From Spirodela intermedia (taxonomy: Eukaryota; Streptophyta; Magnoliopsida; Alismatales; Araceae), in NCBI GenBank assembly GCA_902729315.2, contig CACVBZ020000002.1, positions 1-60,626 on the forward strand: 60,626 nt of DNA, read 5' to 3'. The position numbers and the translations under genes are program-made. The notes beneath the pieces were generated by a model, which was given only the letters and a program-made list of their open reading frames with translations, did not search any database and had not been told where the DNA came from. Shown in pieces: positions 35,440 through 46,540 of this stretch (position 1 is its first letter; the number at the start of each line of letters is the position of its first letter).

Positions 35440-36290
35440 CTTGATCTTTCATCACTTGGTATATGACGTGCTTTGGACATCTAAATATTTTTAAATTTCA
35501 ATAGTCCACTTCTTTATCTATCTACACTTCTTTAGTAACTTTTCCATCAAAATCAATAGTTAACAATTTGATAACGACATAATACATTATATTGACTGCA
35601 CTTGTCATAATTTTTTTGTTAAGTTTACAATCAAACTCAGACATTTTGCTCTATTGGAAATTATATTAGTCATTATTGACACAACTCCATTCCACTACAA
35701 TGATTTTATGAGAACATAAGTGACTCTTGATCCCATGCTATTCACAATACTTTAGAAACATAGAATCATGATATTTTGCCTCATTATCAATCGTCAATAC
35801 TTTGATCCTACTCTTTGTCTAATTTTTCAATTTTTTTTTCCAACAATTTGAATTTTGCAAACATCTCCTTTTTATATTCATGAAATTAACTAAAATATTA
35901 CTACAATAATCATCAATAAAAATTTAAAAGTAAAAAGATCTACCCTTTGACTTACATTCAAAGGTCTACATAAATTAAAATGTATATAATTTAGTACTTC
36001 TTTGTTGTTATAGATGGTTATTCTAAATTAAACATTTCAATTTTTTCCATGATATAATATTAACAAAAATATAATTGACAAGCTTTGAATGTCTTATAAA
36101 GTTCTTACTTTTGTAGCACCTTTATACTATTCTCATAGATATGGTCCAAACTCAAGCATAATAATTGCATGGTGTCTTTTGTATAGTCTTTAGGTATTAC
36201 TAGTGCAACTTTACTCATAATAGTGCTCCAAAAATTGTAAATATTTCCTACTTTCTTTCTTTCATTGCTACTAGTACTCATTTCCAAGCT
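35440..36290 (-). pseudogene. copia GAG-pre-integrase and integrase, reversed
   Basis: Minus-strand broken frames read in copia order. A VLQK...FKACQLYFC zinc-binding block comes first, then YIHFNLC, an FLLMII block equivalent to FIDDYS, then IDNEAKY in place of TDNGGEY at about 35790. LKYCE, HGIKSH and NRAKCL follow, then a LDVQ block near 35460. Many stops. The module opposes the surrounding element's gag and RNase H. Confidence 0.72.
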
Positions 36291-36429
36291 TTTAAGATTC
36301 TATTTTTAACCTTAAAATTATAGACATTTAAAATCTAATATTTGGAAATAAATTAGATTCTTCTTAAGGTGAATACATGTCTCACATCCCTTGAGATTTT
36401 CATGATATGATCAAATATCTTATATTTAA

Positions 36430-38312
36430 TAATACAAATTTAAACAACCTAATAATTAATTAATAATATATTTTAAGTTTTAACTTATGATAAATATATG
36501 TATATTTATGTTAAATTATGAAAAATAGTTTTTTTTAGTTAATATAAATTTTTAGTTAATTATGTAATTTTATATAATTTTTATAATCATATTTTTGAGA
36601 TAAATAAAGTGAAATAAAATATAAATATAAAATATAAAAAAAGGAAAGGGTCTCACTGGCCAATCGGGCTTGCAAATAGGTCATAAGTACAATCGATTGG
36701 AGCCACGAGTAGAGGGCTCGAGCAACTAAGGACTAGTAAGAGACATGTGTACATCACTCTCCTTCCACATCACTAATGGCCAATTGAGTGTGGGGTAAAG
36801 AATAGTCATACACATGTAAGAGAGAAACTTATTGGTCACATAATCTAATGTTATTATATATTAGTCTCAAAACTTAGAAAATAATTGATGTGGGATTATA
36901 CAGTTATTATACGTTTCTAATTTTTTTAATAATTTTAATATACTAAATATGTCTTATTAATAAGAATGATATACCCTTATGACATCACTTTATAAGAGTA
37001 TTAGTGTACTTATTTCACACTCTTTCATATAAGCAGACAATTGATGAAGGTTCAAATCTTACCAAAGTCAAAACTCATATTTTTATTTGATTAAATCATG
37101 ATTTTCTTGTAGATTGTTAATGTACACTTAAACCATAAGAATACTCAATCATCAATAAAAATCTCGTCAACATGATTCATGAAACATTGTTACTAAAATT
37201 TTCGAATGATTATAGATAAAAAGATCGTGAATCTATTAAGTAAATCATCTCAAATTGATCGACAAATAAGTCATCGTTAGGAAGATGACAACTTTTCGGG
37301 AGAGGAGTCGTTAGTTAAAATTGTACTAGATGTGATGAAGAGCCTCCTCTTATTGTATGGACATGATGATGAAGCTTTTTAAGATGTACCCTATTTTTAT
37401 TTAGTTTATTTCTGTCAGGTGATAATCAATAGAGACTTGTAAAGTTGTTATTCTTCCGTTCCATAAGGTGATAGCCATCGGATAAGATTCGTTGACTCAC
37501 TTTATTGATTTCTAGACTTTACAAAAAGATCTAGAAATTGCTCATATTGTCTTTATCCAAAAAGAGCATCTATCACGATAGTATTTCAAAATGCTCAGAA
37601 TTTTAATGTATCACTGTTGCAACATTGAAATTTTATTTTATCAACTTTTAACTATTTTAACTTTCACCATCATTTTTTAGACTTTGAAAAGAGATCTAGT
37701 AAATGCTTAGGTCGTTAATGTCTAAAGAAAGCTTTTGAGGCCATAAACATCGTTCGATAATCTTCTCGAACACAGAATTCCGACAATCAATGTTATGAGG
37801 TCAAAACTCTAATTTTCTTACTTTCAACTTAATTTTTTCTTTATTTAGTGATACTTTGTGTGATTTCAAGTCTTGAAATTATTCTTTATTTAGTTATGAT
37901 TCTTCTAGCTTTTATAGATCTTAGTTTGATTAATTAATTCATCTATAATTAATTACGTAAGAATTATCAAATAGAACTCTATTTCATTCAGTTCACATTC
38001 GTTGGGCCATTGACATCATCCTAACGTCCACACCCTTTTTGTGAATTTTAAATATATTTTATCTTTATTTTGGAGTCTAAAAACCATAAAATATTATATA
38101 CCTTGTAAAAAATTCTAAAATATTATCTAATATTATATTGCATTCTTTTGATTGACTTCAAAATTTTCTACTATTTTTGAAACCTTTTATCAAATTATAA
38201 ATAATTTATTTATTCTAAAATATTTCTAATAATAATAATAAAATAATATTTTTCTAGTTTTATAAAATTTAAATTTATGTGATTTATTATACAATGATTA
38301 AGTCACAAACCC
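36430..38312 (+). mobile_element. Diverged LTR, same family as 53394-55030
   Basis: About 1.88 kb, collinear with the solo LTR at 53394-55030. Shared stretches include CTTCCAC(A/G)TCACT and TGGCCAATTG, then GATGAAGAGCCTCCTCTT and GTGATTTA(T/C)TATACAATG at the end. The copy here is much more AT-rich, with changes mostly of the C-to-T or G-to-A kind. Exact ends and target duplication are not resolved. Confidence 0.72.
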
Positions 38313-40756
38313 TCACCTAGCTCAAATCAGCATGGTTGTGATGCCCTAAGTTTGTAATCTCTCTCTATTTCCTGTATTCAACCCTCATATGGTCTTCTAG
38401 CTGTCTTTTGTATTAGCTTGTAAGAGTTTAATCAATACAACATGTGAAACATGGCATGAAAAATATGAATATAATATCTATGAGTTTGTAACTTTTTGTA
38501 TTATATAGACAACATATTCCCATTATTACTTTATGATTTACCCTTTACAACATTTACAAAATATGAAGAGTTATTCTTAGGACCCTTTACATAGATTAAT
38601 TTTGAATACTATCTCCTAACGGGCCATATATGACAAAAACATGAAATTATCTATGAAGCATTCTGATTCATGCAATGATCATCACCAAATTAGAATGTGA
38701 TTACAAACAAAAATGTGGACATCCTAAATTAGAATATCTAAGAGAAAATTGACTGATATATATATATATGAAAATTAAATATACATTAGTATGACAAACA
38801 CCTAGATATAATTATATGGGAAGCCAAATATTCATAACTTTAAAACTACATAGGTTAAATATTAAATATTTTGGATGTGTTATAAAGGAGAGGAGAAACT
38901 AGACACATGCTCCACCTAACTGTTATGTTATTTTGAAGTGACTACTAGAGAAGTATCATGACCAAATAAAAACATCCTAGCTTTTATAAAGTGAGACAAT
39001 TTTTTTGTTGTTATAAAGGGGGGAAAAATTGTGTATAAAAATTGTTAGATTGAGAGGGAGTCTTAAAGTAAGGGGAAAATATACCAAATATTAAGAGGAA
39101 GAAAGTAAATAAATTTTATAGTATTATAATCATTAAAAAAATTAGATTGTTGAGGTATGGATCAACTCAATAATGCTTGATAATTTATATAAGACAGAAA
39201 TCACTCTAATTTAAAAGCATGAAATTGATGATATGAAATATTTGTCTTAAATAAATATGATTAAAAAAGATTAAATCCTTTGGCAAATAAAAAAAAAAAT
39301 CAATGAAGATTATGTGTATGTAAGGGGATTGCAATAACCTCACATGTTGTAGAGTGATATAATTGATGATCTTGATTACTGAATATTGAGGAAGTCTCAC
39401 TTACCATTCAATTTTTGTTAGGGAAAAAAAAGTTAAACAATCTAATTATAAATATAATAAGAAATTTGTGGAACATCAAATAGTCATTATCATAAACATG
39501 TCTTAGTTTTCTAATTTTTTGTACTAACTAATTCAGGGCATATGTAATAAATATTGTACATTACGCATAAGAAAGCTCTCTAGATAAGGAGTCAAATATA
39601 GTAAATATCTTAGAAAATTATGAAGACATTAAATTCATATTAATTTTACAAGATAACTTAATTTATATTTTCACCCAGAGATAAAACAATCTGGAAGTTT
39701 AGCATACCTAACTAAAATAATTTTATTTGAGAACATGTCACAAGTATAAGTGTGCGACTAGTCAATGGAGAGATAATCTAAAAGTAAGTCAACGAATCAA
39801 AATTCAAAATATTCAAAGATTCATAATTCTTACAAATAAATTTCTTATTTTTCATAACCTATGTGCAGCCCACTAAGGTCTGCCTAAATATTATATGTTG
39901 AGCAGACCGTTAGACCGATAAAGACAAAATAGAGAAAGCCCAACTCAATACACCTCAATCAAAATAAGCATTCACTCAAAATTAGGGCATGTTAAATTCA
40001 ATCGAGATCTTATGACAATAACAGTTCAACCATGTCCCCCTCGTCTCCTTTGGCTCTACTAATCAATGTCTTGGTTGATCAATACCAAATTAAAGAAGAA
40101 AGTATGGAACAAAATTCAAATTAATAATTTAGACAACACATCTACTGCAATGTCTTTCTCATCTTTGGGAGCTCTCAAAGTCTACTAAACAAGTAAGGTC
40201 AAGAACGAATCAATGGAGTTGTGTATTTGAAAACAAATTTCAAGCACTACCACCATTGGTCCAACCTCATTCATGTTCTCAAATAATGCACAACAACATT
40301 ACCATCATTGGATGGTAGTTGTAATCTAATTTAAGTTGATTTATTGTCAATATCTTGATTATTAATATGTGGACCCATTGAAGCACCCATAATACATCAT
40401 CAACACATAAATCTAGGTCATAGAGGCATCTATGATATGCTTGAAATGAGAAAACCTAGAATTGTTAATTTTGTAGAATTCTAAGAGATGTCACATGCTC
40501 ATATAACTTAATGATATTAGATAGTTCATGATCCCAAGATATAAAATATATTTTGAGTGCTTGAATAATACAATTTAGATTCCTTAGAAGTGGACGCACA
40601 TCGAAGGAACTTGCTCAAACCACTCTAAAATCTTAGGATAAAAAAATTATAATATTTATAATATTAATATAAACTAAAATACAAAAATTAATGTACTTAA
40701 ATATATAAAAAAAGAATTAATTCACTCTTTCTCTTGATTCATCTCACTATATACAG
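38313..40756. other. AT-rich interior of the copia element, unassigned
   Basis: By position this should hold protease, RT and RNase H remnants, but I could not recognise them. 38340-38450 looks like the end of another LTR (TGTATTCAACCCTC, then AATCAATACAACA). A TA run is at about 38758. Confidence 0.3.
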
Positions 40757-41035
40757 GCTGAAAGAAGTTGCTAATGAAGTTTTATTGATGAAATATTTTT
40801 AAAGAAACTTGATATTGATCAATGTGTAGTTATGCATTATGACAGTCAAAGTATTATTTATTTGGTAAGTAATCAAGTGTACTATGGGAGAACAAAAGAT
40901 ATTGATATAAGATTTCATGAGGTTTTAGAATTAGTGAATTAAAAAGATATTTGATTAAATAAAATTTAGAATATAGAAGAATAATGAAAATATGTTACCT
41001 AAGTTAGTGGCAATCAAGAAATCTAAGCATTAATT
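40757..41035 (+). pseudogene. copia RNase H remnant
   Basis: Plus-strand frame shows DIDQCVVMHYDSQSIIYL (the DSQSAI-type motif), then SNQVYYGRTKDIDIRFHEV. This is the end of a copia polyprotein, just before the 3' LTR. A purine-rich AAAATGGAGAT precedes the LTR at 41153. Confidence 0.75.
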
Positions 41036-41163
41036 GAATTTTGATTCAAGAAATCTCAAAGTTTTAACTTGTTGAGAAGGTCAAGAATCTTCTAAGAAAG
41101 AAGCATTGAATGGAGCACAAAGGTGTAATATTTGATATCTTGAGATATTTGTCAAAATGGAGA

Positions 41164-41601
41164 TGATTAAGATACGAGTTATATCTCTTATGAAGCTTCG
41201 CAAACTGGATGATCAAAAGACATGCTAGGCCTCACACCAACCCAATAAGAGAGGACTGGGAGAAGGCAAAATTATTTATCTTTTAGTTTATGTTACATGG
41301 CATACATGTAATCTCCCATGAGATGAGATGTAAAAACTTGTTGATTTTATATCTCAAATTAGAGGCTTTCAAATCAAACCTAATAGCAATCTCATTTTCT
41401 GTCACTTGTGTGCCCTCTGTTAGTGGCTCTCCCCCTCTCCTTCCATAGAAAAGATGAAGGCACACACAATGTAATTAGGGGGCCTTTGCCTAGTTTTCTA
41501 TTGGTTAGTTGTTGCAAGCCAAAGTGAGTTTTTACACATATTCTTCTCACATCTTTGAATTAAGTTTTTTGTTTGGTTTTTTACTCTCCACAAAATCAAT
41601 A
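41164..41601 (+). repeat. 3' LTR of the 34-41.6 kb copia element
   Basis: Begins TGATTAAGATAC after a purine tract and ends AAAATCAATA. It aligns along its length with 34055-34528. Confidence 0.72.
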
Positions 41602-44034
41602 TAAGGCTTTTCTATGAGTTTAGTCTTCATGTTGAAATTGGTTTCTATTTCAATCTCATTTCATTGACATCAATAGTTCAGAAAATCAAAGTCCCACTTG
41701 ATTCTAATGAGGTATGAGGGGATAAGATCTAGGGCGATTTGTATATGAGAGACAATCCAACAACACAAGAACAAGACCTATCACTAGTTAGAAGACTTGA
41801 ATATCTCTATAACATAATTCATTCTATGGACACTAACCATATTAACAAAAACATTGTGAGCTTTTCATTTTAGATCCTTGCAAAATCAGCCAAATATTAA
41901 TTAGTATTTTGGAAATTCTTGGAGCTCAAAGACTAAAAGGTGATGTAAAAACATGAGGGTTTATTAATAACGAATCTATTTTGTGAGAAAATCCTGCAAT
42001 AATAAGTGGAAAAAGAAGATCTCCAAATGGGCCGACTAATAATTTGATCCTGTTACGGTAGGCGTGGAAATCTCAAAGATGCGCTTCTCCTACCTTATTT
42101 TAGCTAATGGATAGTCCACTAAGAAAATGTGCCGGACGTTAATCAACTGCTGGCCCAATGGGCTACAAACCCACCCCACAGGTAAAGCCCAACTATTAAA
42201 AAAATGGGCCAGCCCATTAACACAAATGGAACGTATTCCATCTCTAAATGAGCTCCTAATTAGCCAAATCCATAAAGAAAATTGGAATGGCTTCCATCCC
42301 GAATTGGGCTCCTAACTACCCGAATGAATGGACGTGCCCAACTGAAAAATGGGCCTTGACCAACCCAGTCCTCCCCACGTGGGTGGGTTCCGAAGACAAT
42401 AGATGGGCTTGAATTTATCACTTACCAATTGGGGCAACTGAAAGAAGCCCAAATATATTACAAAACGTGCACCGCCGATCCCAAAGTCGGCTGTGGGGCT
42501 ATTTTATTAAGGCAGAAATAAATAGTCACTATTAACCCGATTAAATAAATGACCTCAAAGATGGGCCCCACCTACCTCAAAATGGGCTTCGACGTGCTCC
42601 AAGAGCGGATTCCCAACCCAACCCGTTGATTTATGGCAGTCTTAGTGCAGTTAATTTATAATTTATTTTACCTTCTTTTATTCATATCCGAGGTTGCTGA
42701 TGATTTCCAGGGCACATAAAAATTAAATATGAAAAAATAAAGAATAAAAATATTCAATGAACTTAAAAACATCTAAAACAAAAAAACCCGACAAAATTAA
42801 GGATATTTTAAATATGAAGTCAAAAATTATACAAATATCTAAAAGCAAGATAATGCAGCCATACCGAATTTTATTTTTTCTGATAGTAAAAACATAAAAA
42901 CCTAAGACAAATAAATAATTTTAAATATGTTATATCCTTTGTAAATCAAAATAACACCTAGAATTTATAATAATAAAAAGTATGGAAGACTCGGAAAAAA
43001 ATGGAAATCTAAATGAGTATTAATGCATTCTTAAATATAAAAATCAAAATATTCTCATAACGTCAAAATCAATTTTTTATTTCGTTCAATTCACCACCAT
43101 TACGAATATTATTTTATCAGAACAATGGAACTAAGTCAAATAAAGTCGGTTGGGAAGATCCGGATTTAGGCGAATTTAGATTACCCATCAATTAATCAGA
43201 TAAAGTAAACTCATATCAAATGCCCAGATGCAAACAAAACAAAAAAGTTATGCAGAAACATGTGAAAACGCCAGACTGCTTCAAGATTTGGGAAAATCGT
43301 CCAAAACTCGGGGTTGAGCACTGCTTTGTAGGCTTTACTCTTCTAGGAACGGATTTCACGCGCCTTGAAACCCAAGATCTTGTGGATGCAGAGTTGCCCA
43401 ATTGCTTTCACATAGTCTAAATAAATGACAAATTATTTTCGAACAAAAGCAAGGTTCTCAGGGTTTTACATGAAAGTTATGATCTGTGGAAGGTGATGTG
43501 ATGAAGACCCGAGGGAACAATGAAAGGGAATCCATGGAAGGAAGCAAAATACACAGAGATATCGCTCACAGTTATATTCAAAACCCTCCAGCGTCCTCAG
43601 CTAAATCCCAGGTCTGAAAGCAAACAAAATCCAAAGAAATATGCCTGAAAAAAAGAAAAAAAAAAAGCGAATTCAGAATCCATGAACAGCATTGACTGAT
43701 TAGCAACCGAAAAGTTGGTAATGTACAAGGATAAATAAAAATTATCATCTTCACCGATAGCATATATTGCCAAAACTCTCCCTACACAATCTATGCCATA
43801 GATGATATAAAAACAAAAAAATAGAACTATAGATAAAGGAATATTGCAATCATCTTCTTTGTATTAAAATTCACATCAAACCAGAAAGTTTCACTTAGCA
43901 TTGTCCATGCCTTGCTTTCAGTCATTATCCAGAAAGATAGTTACTTTCCATAAATACAGGCATGAAGTTAGGCAAACAGATAACTAATCATGAACTGAAT
44001 GTTTCAGATAGAAAATAAGAAAAATGTCAATTAC
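41602..44034. other. Intergenic; TGGGCY island then AT-rich DNA
   Basis: Contains the TGGGCY cluster at 42028-42588. Between 42640 and 43200 it is AT-rich. A more balanced patch at 43210-43420 has open frames on both strands but no recognised product. The last few hundred bases are likely 3' untranslated region of the bL17 gene. Confidence 0.4.
42028..42588. promoter_or_regulatory. Cluster of twelve TGGGCY (site II) words
   Basis: TGGGCC or TGGGCT, on either strand, begins at 42028, 42152, 42159, 42186, 42205, 42211, 42305, 42350, 42404, 42446, 42562 and 42583. Site II elements bind TCP factors and are typical of plant promoters for ribosomal and organelle proteins. No start of a recognised gene adjoins the island. 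Confidence 0.5.
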
Positions 44035-45716
44035 CTAGACAAGCTCAATGTAGGCCATGGGAGCATTGTCTCCTCGCCTAGGAAGGGTTCTGATAATTCT
44101 TGTGTAGCCTCCATTTCTTTCTCCGTATCTCCCAGGTACCTCGGCAAACAGGGCATGGACTATCTGTTTCTCATATATGAAGCCCAGAGCCTGCCTCCTC
44201 TTATGAAGAGACCCATCCTTGGCCAGGGTTATCATCTTATCAACATATTTCCTCATCGCGCTAGCCCTCGCTCTGGTAGTCTTGATTCTCCCATACTTCA
44301 GGAGCTGTGTTGTGAGGCAACGAAGCAGTGCTCTTCGCTGATCTGGAGGCCTGTTGAGTTTCGGAACACGTCTTCCATGTCTCATCGCATAGAACTTGCT
44401 TCCATTGTCAACGTTGATAAATGCCTGATCGCACTCAGCAGCATCTGGCACAGATATTTGAATAAATCACATTTGGTTGCACCAATTCTCCCTTACACTC
44501 GTGAGAACTTTGCTAAAATGTTTAATAATTACGAAAGAGATAATAAGGTTAATTATCCTGAACGAAGTTGCCATCCTGAGTCAATGGTCGTTCAGCTGCA
44601 CAGATAACTAAAAAATGCAAACTAAAATTATGTAACTAAATTACTTGAAGGTGCCATGAAGAAACTGTTCCTATATATAGAATAAATAGATAAAATGAAG
44701 CTGAAAGAAACTGTGAAGAAGCAAAAACGCGCTACAGAAGTCTGCCGCAAATAACTAAGCATCTGACGTAAATGGGACGGAGTGTTGGGCTACTAAAAAT
44801 CACACAGAAAATATGAGACTAGCTGCAAAGCGTAAAGGCAGATGTTCGAGAAGACAAAATAATTCAAAAGGGCGATATATTAAATGGCTCTTCTTAAAAG
44901 ATTGTTGCAGTACTGACGGCAGGCGACAATCGAGGAAACTAAATCCATAAGGATTTAGATAAGCGCAAAGAAGACAAGAAGAACATTTAATGAGCATAGC
45001 ATATAAGAAACTGATTGGAGGCATTGAAGAAAATAGAAAATTATGCAGAATAAAAATGAAATGGCAAGTGATCGAGTGGGTCGGAAGAAAAAGGATCCAA
45101 AGAGTCCATTAAAACTGTATTAGGGTGGAGGGTTCAGGCACCATCGTGGCAGACGGGGAAGGATGAAGGGCGAGTTGAGAGCAAAGGTGGTAAAGCATAG
45201 TGACTAAACTGAACGAGATCCTGCAATGAAGCTGGAAACTCACCCCCACAATAATACACCCAGACCAATTACAGGTTCACTACGTGTTAGTAACGAGACG
45301 TTTCTGCGTAAGGTCAACGATGAATGTATCGAGAGGAATGTACCCCATAAAAAGTAGGATTATCTCTCACTGAAGAAGAAAGAATAATTTAGACAGACAT
45401 TGAAATAGATTCTGAGTCAACAATTATAGAAATTCGACCGACAAAAAAGGCTGAGGATGAAAACAGCATAATCTAGATAAATTCGCAACTCACCGGAACC
45501 GATCGAGAAGAGTGTGTTCAGGGTAGATAGACCGGAGTAGGACCTCAGGGGCGTGAGCTGCTTGCGGCGGGACAGCCCGAGTCTCGAAGAGGAGGGAAGA
45601 GAAGGGGCAGTAGCCGGGAGACGAAAGTGAGGAGGCTGAGACGAGGAACTCGAGGGGAGTGCGGCACGCAGGGAAGCCATGCTCCACGGTGAGAGAGAAG
45701 TCGCCATCGCCGCCAT
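44035..45716 (-). CDS. RPL17: Plastid 50S ribosomal protein bL17 (2 exons, 210 aa)
   Basis: Nuclear gene for chloroplast ribosomal protein L17 of the large subunit. Exons: 45494-45716 and 44035-44444, joined by a GT-AG intron of 1049 bases. Residues 1 to about 85 (rich in Ser, Ala, Pro and Arg, starting [20 protein letters not shown]) form a transit peptide. The mature bL17 domain is complete: [81 protein letters not shown] and a closing MAYIEL. The Met at 45716 begins the transit-like sequence. A longer frame upstream exists but is not family-like. TGGGCT words at about 45907-45940 are promoter-like site II elements expected for this gene class. Confidence 0.93.
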
Positions 45717-46344
45717 CGGGGAGCGGAGAGGAATCCTCGAGCAGCTCGGAGAAGCTCGCGAGTTGCCGCCGGGTTGGCTCAGGTTGCCCCTCCCTGCGCC
45801 TCTCAGAGCCTTCTGCCCTCGGCAGAGATAAGCCGCTATCCCCACCTTATCCACGTGTCTTTTCGGATACATTTACCGGGTCTGAACCCGACCCGAATCA
45901 CCCTGGGAAGCCCAAAGCTCTCTTATTGGGCTACCTCTTCTCGGGTAGTGCTTGCCACCGTTCTGCTCGCTATTCTTCTTACATCAGTCTAAACTCTGAG
46001 TGAATTTCATCCCAGATTATTGCATAAACGGTTTGAATTTTCCCCTTTTTAGATAGCACATGGTCTTACTATCCAGTCAGCCTGTCATTTTCCCGAATTA
46101 CCTAGGAGTTTTTTTTTTTTTTTAACCAGAACCCAAAAAAATGAAGCTGTAGTTGACAGTTTTCAATCTTATTGAGTCGCTATCTTTGAGGTAATCTTTG
46201 ACTTATGACAAGGAAATTGAAACTGATCTCAGGCAATAAGTCAACCCCCCCCCCCCAAATGAGGTTGGCCACTGTAATGGCTCTAGAACTCTGAAAGGTC
46301 AAAGCTCAGTTGACCTTCTACCCGCAAAGGCAGACCGCTCTGGA
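45717..46344. other. Upstream of bL17 gene
   Basis: Leader and promoter of bL17, with site II words at 45907-45940. A T run is at 46110-46123 and a C run at about 46245-46256. No further gene is recognised. Confidence 0.4.
46295..46317. promoter_or_regulatory. Palindromic W-box pair
   Basis: AAGGTCAA and TTGACCTT form a perfect 8-base inverted repeat with a 7-base spacer. Both arms contain the WRKY core TTGACC. Whether it serves the bL17 gene (start 579 bases away) is unknown. Confidence 0.45.
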
Positions 46345-46540
46345 GATGCCAGAGGATCATTGGCTGGAGGGGAAGATTTCCATGGACTTCGTGAAGAAGA
46401 ACGGTGAAGGGAGCTGGAATGATGCTCAGAAGTAATCAGGGGCATCGAGATGTGGCAAGGTGCTGCCAATCATGATGGGTCAACCATCCCATTTAAGAAG
46501 GTATTAAGCTCCTTCTCGATCCACCAGGTTCCTTACTTCA
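46345..46540 (+). pseudogene. GAMYB-like R2R3-MYB fragment, broken
   Basis: The plus-strand frame from 46345 reads EMPEDHWLEG, then ISMDFVKKNGEGSWNDAQK and a stop. This resembles the R2 repeat of GAMYB-type factors (DYVKK.GEG.WNAVQK). Immediately after, SRCGK appears, and in a second frame C...WVNHP appears, matching the order RCGKSCRLRWANHLRP of the family. At least one frameshift and two stops break it. No R3 repeat follows clearly. It is probably a truncated gene copy; similarity rests on a short stretch, so confidence is moderate. Confidence 0.5.

Larger units (their letters stand above)
34055..41601 (+). mobile_element. Degenerate Ty1/copia retrotransposon with LTR pair
   Basis: The two ends share an LTR-like sequence: 34055-34528 and 41164-41601. 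Both contain AATATCTCTTAT or a close variant, a GGAGAAGG word, ACATGGCATAC, AATCTCATTTTCTGTC or a close variant and CTCCACAAAATCAA near the end. The 5-base flanks are TGAGG and TAAGG, an imperfect target duplication. Inside, on the plus strand, broken gag (about 34575-35090) and RNase H with a C-terminal tail (40757-41035) lie in the correct order. All frames carry stops, so the element is dead. A 1.9-kb LTR of another family lies at 36430-38312, and a reversed integrase module at 35440-36290. The RT section could not be identified. LTR divergence shows an old insertion. Confidence 0.78.

Noticed and set aside
43210-43420. Open frames on both strands near 43.3 kb
   Set aside because: Both are about 60 codons, have no family similarity and no clear splice partners.
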